This document shows positions 1-5,170 of a stretch of DNA of 5,170 nt, piece by piece. The notes under the pieces were generated by a model. It ran no database searches and was not told the origin of the DNA. It saw nothing but the letters and a program-made list of their open reading frames with translations. Position 1 is the first letter of the stretch. Each line of letters opens with the position of its first letter. The stretch comes from Acidobacteriota bacterium (GTDB lineage Bacteria > Acidobacteriota > Terriglobia > Bryobacterales > Bryobacteraceae): assembly GCA_023380575.1 (NCBI GenBank), contig JAMCRM010000198.1:1-5170 (forward strand). The letters are read 5' to 3'. The translations under genes were made by a program, and so were the position numbers.

Positions 1-107
1 GCTGGTTATTCCGAAGCTCTACAACGGACTTTCGGGAAAATAGCTTGCGCATATCCGGTTTTGGTGATAGCCTCATCTCGAAGCCGCGCATGCTTCCCGG
101 AGGAACC
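1..107. other. Upstream leader with no convincing gene
   Basis: This stretch precedes the receptor start and shows no clear gene, no matched -35/-10 promoter pair and no clean terminator. Two + strand frames run in from the left edge: one stops at TAG 41-43 after 13 codons, the other at TGA 109-111, overlapping the receptor ATG. Either could be the tail of an upstream gene, but they are too short to identify, and the second uses codons (CTA, ATA, CGA) unlike the GC-rich genes here. The receptor's own frame is also open back to the edge, so absence of stops proves little. An imperfect inverted repeat (about 9-16 with 29-38) has bulges and no T-run. Confidence 0.5.
99..103 (+). promoter_or_regulatory. 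Ribosome binding site of the TonB-dependent receptor
   Basis: GGAGG lies four bases before the ATG at 108. The spacing is on the short side, but this is the only strong purine-rich match near the candidate starts. It favours ATG 108 over TTG 45 and ATG 90, which lie upstream of it, and over ATG 123, which would be 19 bases away. Confidence 0.7.
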
Positions 108-3100
108 ATGATTCATCCATCGATGCTGCCTGATGCCCTCGCCCGGCGTGGCAGCCCCGCTGTTCTGTGTCTTGCCTTTGCGCTGGCGGGAGTGTTCGTG
201 CCGGCTCATGCGCAGGAAACCAGAGGACAGATCCTGGGGCGGGTCACGGATCCGAGCGGCGCGGTGCTGCCCGGCGCCCGCGTCCGCTGCGTCAGCGTGG
301 ATACCAATGTAAGGACATCCTCTCTCACCAACCAGACCGGCGATTACGTGCTGCCGTTCCTGGTTCCCGGCACGTACAACGTGTCCATCGAGCGGGAGGG
401 TTTCCGCCGCTTCGAGCAGCAGGGTGTCACGGTGCAGGTGGACAGCCGCGTCACGGTGAACGCCCGCCTGGAGCTCGGCGGCGCCACGGAGAGCGTGGAT
501 GTGGTGGCCGAATCACCGCTGGTGGAAACCGCGGACGCCGCGCTCAGCGCCACCGTGACCTCGCGGAACCTGGACGAACTTCCGCTGAAGGACGGCAACC
601 CCGTCATGTTGACCCAACTCAGCCCCGGAGTGCTGAATCTGGCCACCGGCGGCCAGACGCGGCCCTTCGATAACGCGGGCACGTCGGCCATGCCCATCAG
701 CGGCAGCCGCACGGGAACCAACGAATACCGCCTGGACGGCGCCCCGAACACCACCGGCGCAGCCGGCAATATCGCTTTCGTCCCGCCCTCTGGAGTGGTG
801 GCCGAAGTGAAAGTGCAGACCACGCCGTTTGACGCCAGTTCCGGGTTCTCCACCGGCGGGACCGTAAACGTAAGTCTCAAATCCGGCAGCAGACAAATCC
901 GCGGCCAACTTTATGAATCGCTGCAAAACCCGGTCCTGAACGCGAACTCGTTCTTCTCGAACCTGGCCGGGCGGCCCCGCGACAATTACCGCCAGAACCG
1001 CTGGGGAGCCAGCGCCAGCGGACCGGCGGCCATCCCGGGGCTGCTGGATAGGCGCGACCGCACCTTCTGGATGTACGGCTACGAGGGAATTCACAACGCC
1101 TCACCCGTCGCCGGACAGACCGGGATGTCTACCGTGCCCACCAGTGAGCAGCGGCAGGGCGATTTTTCCTCGCTCCTCCCGCGCGGCGCGCGCTACCAGA
1201 TCTACGATCCTGCCACAATCCGGCCGGTCGCGGGCGGCCACTTCCAGCGCGACCCTTTCAGCGGCAACGTGATCCCGGCTTCGCGCATCGACGCCGCCGC
1301 CAAGGCCATCATGGACCGCTACATCCCCAGGCCCAACCTGGCGGGCACCATCGACGGGACCAATAATTACATCACTCCGTTCATCGCGGCCAACAAGTTC
1401 GCAAGCCATATTTTTCGGGTGGATGAAATTCTCAGCGACCGCAACCGGCTCTTCGTGCGCGGCACGTTGAACAACCGGCACCAGGAATACGGACATCGCT
1501 TCAACGGCGGAGCCGGCTACGACCACCACCGTAATAACCGCGGCTTCGGCATCGACGACGCGTTCCTTTTCAGCCCGGCGTTTCTGCTGAATATCCGCTA
1601 CAACTATACCCGCTACAACACATTCGACGTGCCGCTCAGTCTTGGCGCGGATCTCACCGGCTTGGGATTCTCGCAGGCTTTCGTGGATCAGATCAACCGC
1701 AATGACCCGCGGGGCCTCATGCTGCCTGAAATCGGCATTGCCAACTACCTCACGCTGAGTTCCACCAGGCGCATTTGGGGAGCGAACGACATCCACGCCG
1801 CGGCGTTTGCATTCACGCGCCTGGCGCGCAGCCACACCTTGACCTTGGGTGGTGAGGTCCGCGTCTACCGGGATACCAACCAGAACCTCGGGCGCTCCTC
1901 CGGCCAGATGGCGTTCAACTCGGAATGGACGCGCGGGCCGCTGGAGAATGCGGCGGCAGCGCCGCTGGGCCAGAGTTTCACCGGGTTCCTGCTCGGTTTG
2001 CCGGGCAGCGGCAACTTCGACCGGAACGATTCCTACGCGCAACAGTACGGGGTCTCAGGCTGGTATTTCCAGGATTCCTGGAAGATCCGGTCCGGCCTCA
2101 CGGTGAACCTGGGCGTGCGCTGGGAGCTGGAGCAGCCCATCACGGAGCGCTATAACCGGGCCGTCAGAGGCTTCGATGCGGAAACCCCCAGTCCCATCGA
2201 GGCGCGGGTCCGCGCCAATTATGCCGCCGCGCCCGCCGCGCTGCTGCCGGCGTCGGCCTTCCGCGTGCGTGGCGGGCTGACCTTCGCCGGTGTGGACGGG
2301 CGCCCGCGCGCGCTGTGGGATGCCAACAGGAGGAATCTCGCGCCGCGGTTTGCGCTGGCGTGGCAGGTGAGCCGCCGCACCGTGGTGCGCGGCGGCTACG
2401 GCATTTTCTACGACCTGGCACGGCAGAAGGTGGATCAATCGGGCTTCAGCCGCACCACCAGCCTGGTGCCTTCCCTTGATACGGGACAAACGTTTGCCGC
2501 CGGCCTGCGGATACCGTTCCCCGGCGGGTTCCTTGCGCCGCTGGGAGCCGCCGGCGGGCTGCTCACCAACGCCGGCCAGAGCATCACGCCCGTGAATACC
2601 GACCTGCTGGACCCCTACATGCAGCGGTGGCAACTCAGCGTGCAGCGGCAACTCGGGCGCAACGCCCTGGCCGAAGTCGCCTACGTGGGCAGCCGCGGAA
2701 CGCGTCTCCGTGTGGGCCGGCAGTTGAGTCCCACCCCGGGCGAGTACCTCAGCACGCTGCCGGTTCGGGACACCGCCACCATCAGCCGCCTGAGCGCCAA
2801 CGTGAGCAATCCCTACTACCCGCTCCTCCCCGGCACCAGCCTCGCCGGGAAAACCGTCACCGTGGCGCAACTTCTCAAACCGTACTCGCAGTTCATCGGC
2901 ATCTCCAGTATCCGGAACGACGCGTTCTCCTGGTATCACTCGCTGCAGACGCGCCTGGAGAAACGCCTGTCCCGCGGCTACACCCTCACGGCCGCCTGGA
3001 CCTGGTCCAAGTTCATGGAAGCGACTTCGTTCCTCAATCCGACCGATCCCGCGCCCGCGCATACCATTTCCGATCAGGACCGCACGCACCGGCTGGTCGT

Positions 3101-3623
3101 CAGCAGTATCTACGAACTGCCGTTCGGACCGAGGCGGCCGTGGGCCGCATCCTGGAAAGGAGTGCCCGGCGCGCTGGTGAGCGGGTGGCAGGTCCAGGGC
3201 ATCTATCAGATCCAGTCCGGGGCTCCCCTGACCTTCGGCAGCGATGTGCCTTATTACGGCGATTTCAAAAATATCGCGTTACCGGCAGATCAGAGGACCA
3301 GGCAGCAGTGGTTCAACACCAACGCCGGATTCGAGCGCGACACCTCGAAGCAGTTCTCGTATCACCTCCGGACCTTTCCGTTGCGGCTCTCCGGCGTGCG
3401 CAGCATGGGTCTGAATATGTGGGCGCTGGAAGTGGCCGCCCTGAAGAACACGCGGCTCGCCGAAAGAACCAGCATCCAGTTCCGCTGTGAGTTCATCAAC
3501 GCGCTGAATCACACGCACTTCTCAGCCCCGTCTACCAGCCCCACCACAACGGCTTTCGGCACCATCACATCGTTTGCGCAGCAGCCGCGCAGCGTTCAAT
3601 TCGGTTTGAAGGTATTGTTCTGA
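108..3623 (+). CDS. TonB-dependent receptor, Oar-like, with N-terminal carboxypeptidase-regulatory-like domain
   Basis: Outer-membrane active transporter of 1171 residues. Seen: a Sec signal peptide with a basic n-region (R13-R14), a hydrophobic core at about 17-31 and a likely cut after A-H-A (33-35). A CarboxypepD_reg-like Ig fold follows at about 41-122 (GRVTDPSGAVLPGARV, then TGDYVLPFLVPGTY). The plug spans about 130-260 (EYRLDG at 206-211, GGTVNVSLKSGS at 250-261), and the barrel about 260-1171. Barrel signatures include NLAPR (743-747), GIFYD (765-769), an FxxEFINALNH-type stretch near 1125-1134 and a terminal Phe. Known for the family: proteins of about 1000-1200 residues import or bind substrates using TonB-ExbBD energy, and they are highly multiplied in Acidobacteria. 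Start: the reading frame is open upstream to TTG 45, but ATG 108 has the ribosome binding site and gives a normal signal peptide. The stop overlaps the downstream hydrolase start, so a glycan-related ligand is plausible but inferred. No frameshift or missing domain is apparent. The family call is firm; the substrate is unknown. Confidence 0.93.
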   Translation: MIHPSMLPDALARRGSPAVLCLAFALAGVFVPAHAQETRGQILGRVTDPSGAVLPGARVRCVSVDTNVRTSSLTNQTGDYVLPFLVPGTYNVSIEREGFRRFEQQGVTVQVDSRVTVNARLELGGATESVDVVAESPLVETADAALSATVTSRNLDELPLKDGNPVMLTQLSPGVLNLATGGQTRPFDNAGTSAMPISGSRTGTNEYRLDGAPNTTGAAGNIAFVPPSGVVAEVKVQTTPFDASSGFSTGGTVNVSLKSGSRQIRGQLYESLQNPVLNANSFFSNLAGRPRDNYRQNRWGASASGPAAIPGLLDRRDRTFWMYGYEGIHNASPVAGQTGMSTVPTSEQRQGDFSSLLPRGARYQIYDPATIRPVAGGHFQRDPFSGNVIPASRIDAAAKAIMDRYIPRPNLAGTIDGTNNYITPFIAANKFASHIFRVDEILSDRNRLFVRGTLNNRHQEYGHRFNGGAGYDHHRNNRGFGIDDAFLFSPAFLLNIRYNYTRYNTFDVPLSLGADLTGLGFSQAFVDQINRNDPRGLMLPEIGIANYLTLSSTRRIWGANDIHAAAFAFTRLARSHTLTLGGEVRVYRDTNQNLGRSSGQMAFNSEWTRGPLENAAAAPLGQSFTGFLLGLPGSGNFDRNDSYAQQYGVSGWYFQDSWKIRSGLTVNLGVRWELEQPITERYNRAVRGFDAETPSPIEARVRANYAAAPAALLPASAFRVRGGLTFAGVDGRPRALWDANRRNLAPRFALAWQVSRRTVVRGGYGIFYDLARQKVDQSGFSRTTSLVPSLDTGQTFAAGLRIPFPGGFLAPLGAAGGLLTNAGQSITPVNTDLLDPYMQRWQLSVQRQLGRNALAEVAYVGSRGTRLRVGRQLSPTPGEYLSTLPVRDTATISRLSANVSNPYYPLLPGTSLAGKTVTVAQLLKPYSQFIGISSIRNDAFSWYHSLQTRLEKRLSRGYTLTAAWTWSKFMEATSFLNPTDPAPAHTISDQDRTHRLVVSSIYELPFGPRRPWAASWKGVPGALVSGWQVQGIYQIQSGAPLTFGSDVPYYGDFKNIALPADQRTRQQWFNTNAGFERDTSKQFSYHLRTFPLRLSGVRSMGLNMWALEVAALKNTRLAERTSIQFRCEFINALNHTHFSAPSTSPTTTAFGTITSFAQQPRSVQFGLKVLF
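3608..3612 (+). promoter_or_regulatory. Probable ribosome binding site of the hydrolase, inside the receptor gene
   Basis: GAAGG lies ten bases before the ATG at 3623, within the last codons of the receptor. It is a moderate match. With the TGATG stop/start overlap, initiation probably depends partly on ribosomes finishing the receptor. Confidence 0.45.
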
Positions 3624-5053
3624 TGATCAACCGGCGCGATCTTATGAAACTGGCGGGGCTTGCCGCGCAGGCAGCGCCCGGCGCGGGCGAAACGCTCCGT
3701 CCCAGAAAGCCGTCCGCCATCGCTTCTTCGCCGTTTTCCGTGGGCTTCGAAACGCTCGACCGCCAACTGTTCGACGACGAGCGCGTCTACCCGCACCTCG
3801 CCGTTCTGGGCGCGAAGTGGGCGCGGGTCCAGACGGGCTGGGTTCGCTGCGAGCGGACCAGGGGCGTATACGATTTCGCCTGGCTGGACCGCATCGTGGA
3901 CCGGCTCCGCTCCATCGGCGTGCAGCCCTGGTTCAGCGTGGGATTCGGCAATCCGCTCTACACCCCCGGGGCGGAGCGACACACCGGTGTGGGATGGGTT
4001 CCCCTCAACAGCGGCGAAGCCAAACAGGCCTGGAGCCGCTTCGTGGCGAAAGCGGCGGAGCACTACCGCACCCGCGTGCGCCATTGGGAAATCTGGAACG
4101 AGCCCAACGGAAACACCTTCTGGCGGCCCACCGGCAAGCCGGACCCGGCGGGCTACCTCGAACTGGTCAAGCTCACCGCGCCGGAAATCCGCAGCCGCAT
4201 ACCTGACGCCGTCATTGTCGGCGGCGCGTTCACGGGGTTCCCCATGGCAATGTCGTACTTCGAGCGGTGTTTCGACGCCGGGCTGGGCGAGCTCGTGGAC
4301 CGCATCTCCTACCACGGCTACCGCGCGCAGCCGGAAAAGAATTACCTCGAAGACGTGCGTTTCTTTCAGCAATGGGTCAGCCGCTACAATCCCAAGCTGA
4401 AGCTGTGGAATGGGGAAAACGGAGCCCCTTCACTGAACAACGGTGTGGGCGGCCTTTCCAATCTGGAGTGGAGCGAAGCGCGGCAGGCGCGCTGGCTGCT
4501 GCGGCGCTGCCTCATCGATTTCGCACTGCAACTCGAGTTGACCAGCTACTTCCATGCCTCGGATATGCCCGACTACGGCCGGCGCACATATGGGTGGCCG
4601 GCATCCCGCGGCGACACCACCAACTCGAAGGGCCTGATCCGCGGGCGCGATTATTCGCCCAAACCGTCCTTCTACGCGTATCAGAACCTGTGCGCGCTCT
4701 TCGATGAAGACACCAGGCCCGCGCAACTGCTCATGCGCTTCGATCGCGGCGCTCCGAATTTCGAGGAACTGGCCATCTGGTCCAGCGCATTCCTGCGCAA
4801 GGGGCGGCCCATCTACGCTTACTGGTATCCATCCGATCTTCAGCAACCTTGCTCGCCGCGCCAGGCCCGAATCATCATCTGGAACGGAAAGGGACCTCGC
4901 CTCGACGACCCCGTGGTGGTCGATCTCCTCTCCGGCCGCATCGTCACGCCAAAGAAGATGCGCGTATCCGACGGATTTCTGCATTTCGAGGAGATGCCCG
5001 TCGAGGATTATCCGCTGCTGATCGCCGGCCGCGCCACTGTCGCCCCATATTAG
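3623..5053 (+). CDS. Glycoside hydrolase, clan GH-A-type (beta/alpha)8 barrel, GH39-like
   Basis: A 476-residue predicted retaining glycosidase. Seen: barrel strands such as AKWARVQTGW (64-73) and QPWFSVGFGNP (101-111), then HWEIWNEPNG (154-163), whose E160 fits the acid/base Glu of the clan GH-A N-E-P motif. ISYHGY (228-233) resembles the active-site H-x-Y of the sixth strand, and LWNGENG (261-267) offers E265 as nucleophile at the seventh strand. The 105-residue gap between the two Glu suits the clan. From about 375 the protein looks like the small C-terminal beta domain seen in GH39-like enzymes (VVDLLSGRIV 432-441, MPVEDYPLLI 458-467). The N-terminus has a twin-arginine-like NRRDLMK (3-9) but only a short hydrophobic run (about 10-18), so export is uncertain. 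ATG 3623 is preferred because it keeps the RR motif and gives TGATG coupling; ATG 3644 is an alternative. Substrate unassigned: xylosidase, glucosidase or another activity are all possible. GH5- or GH30-like membership cannot be excluded by eye. Confidence 0.85.
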   Translation: MINRRDLMKLAGLAAQAAPGAGETLRPRKPSAIASSPFSVGFETLDRQLFDDERVYPHLAVLGAKWARVQTGWVRCERTRGVYDFAWLDRIVDRLRSIGVQPWFSVGFGNPLYTPGAERHTGVGWVPLNSGEAKQAWSRFVAKAAEHYRTRVRHWEIWNEPNGNTFWRPTGKPDPAGYLELVKLTAPEIRSRIPDAVIVGGAFTGFPMAMSYFERCFDAGLGELVDRISYHGYRAQPEKNYLEDVRFFQQWVSRYNPKLKLWNGENGAPSLNNGVGGLSNLEWSEARQARWLLRRCLIDFALQLELTSYFHASDMPDYGRRTYGWPASRGDTTNSKGLIRGRDYSPKPSFYAYQNLCALFDEDTRPAQLLMRFDRGAPNFEELAIWSSAFLRKGRPIYAYWYPSDLQQPCSPRQARIIIWNGKGPRLDDPVVVDLLSGRIVTPKKMRVSDGFLHFEEMPVEDYPLLIAGRATVAPY

Positions 5054-5170
5054 AACGTAAACCGCAGCGATAACTGCATCACCCGGGAACTGCGGGTGCC
5101 GGTCACCTGCCCGAAGCGCGCGTTCACCTGTTTCCCCTGCGGGTCGAAACGCGCCGTGCTGTCCACGCTG
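5050..5170 (-). CDS. C-terminal end of a second TonB-dependent receptor (partial, 5' end outside the window)
   Basis: Reading the minus strand from the right edge gives 39 complete codons and a TAA stop at 5052-5050. The visible tail includes FDPQGKQVNARFGQVTG and ends MQLSLRFTF. A phrase of the type 'N-x-x-FG-x-VTGTRSSR' followed by an alternating final beta strand with a terminal Phe is the usual end of Oar-like TonB-dependent receptors, and it parallels the end of the receptor at 108-3623 (FGTITSF, then VQFGLKVLF). The terminal aromatic residue is the known signal for outer-membrane barrel assembly. The gene converges on the hydrolase, the two stop codons overlapping, so it is a separate transcription unit. 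Its N-terminus, full length and ligand cannot be seen. Identification rests on a short segment but the pattern is characteristic. Confidence 0.78.
   Translation of the reverse strand, partial: SVDSTARFDPQGKQVNARFGQVTGTRSSRVMQLSLRFTF

Noticed and set aside
37..70. Promoter-like TTGCGC and AAAATA/GATAGC elements
   Set aside because: No pair has both acceptable sequence and 16-18 base spacing, so a promoter cannot be supported.
45..107. Receptor start at TTG 45 or ATG 90
   Set aside because: Both lie upstream of the only strong ribosome binding site and would add residues before an otherwise normal signal peptide.
1..111. C-terminal tail of an upstream gene ending in an ATGA overlap with the receptor start
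   Set aside because: The frame is open from the edge to TGA 109-111, but it uses codons unusual for this GC-rich window and the short peptide matches nothing I recognise. Another frame ending at 41-43 is equally possible, so neither is called as a gene.
1101..3089. Long open frames on the minus strand opposite the receptor (1101-2042 and 2055-3089)
   Set aside because: They are antisense to a well-supported receptor, and their translations are low in hydrophobic order with no recognisable domain. High GC content makes stop codons rare in shadow frames.
3596..4372. 258-codon minus-strand open frame opposite the hydrolase
   Set aside because: It lies opposite the catalytic core of a clear glycoside hydrolase and has no recognisable motif; it is a shadow of GC-rich coding sequence.
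5080..5098. Perfect 6-bp hairpin CACCCG/CGGGTG as a terminator between the convergent genes
   Set aside because: The stem is short and lies within the coding sequence of the minus-strand receptor tail, and no T-run follows on either strand.

Overview
This GC-rich window most likely comes from an acidobacterium, probably of the Solibacter/Bryobacter type. That assignment is an inference from gene style. The large outer-membrane receptor begins with a carboxypeptidase-regulatory-like (Ig-like) domain and ends in the barrel signatures typical of the expanded Oar-like TonB-dependent receptors of Acidobacteria. No SusD-like partner is present, which argues against a Bacteroidetes glycan locus.

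Layout: positions 1-107 are a short leader with no convincing gene, ending in a GGAGG ribosome binding site. A complete 1171-residue TonB-dependent receptor follows on the + strand (108-3623). Its TGA stop shares one base with the ATG of a complete 476-residue clan GH-A-type glycoside hydrolase (3623-5053), so the two are almost certainly one translationally coupled unit. The hydrolase stop overlaps, tail to tail, the stop of a minus-strand gene that enters from the right edge. Only the last 39 codons of that gene are visible, and they read as the C-terminus of a second TonB-dependent receptor. There is no gene-free stretch over 300 bases.

Working model (inference): the receptor imports or binds an oligosaccharide or glycoconjugate at the outer membrane. 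The coupled hydrolase, exported by a weak Tat-like signal or kept in the cytoplasm, cleaves a related glycan. The substrate cannot be read from the sequence. I found no RNA gene, CRISPR array, mobile element or convincing terminator.
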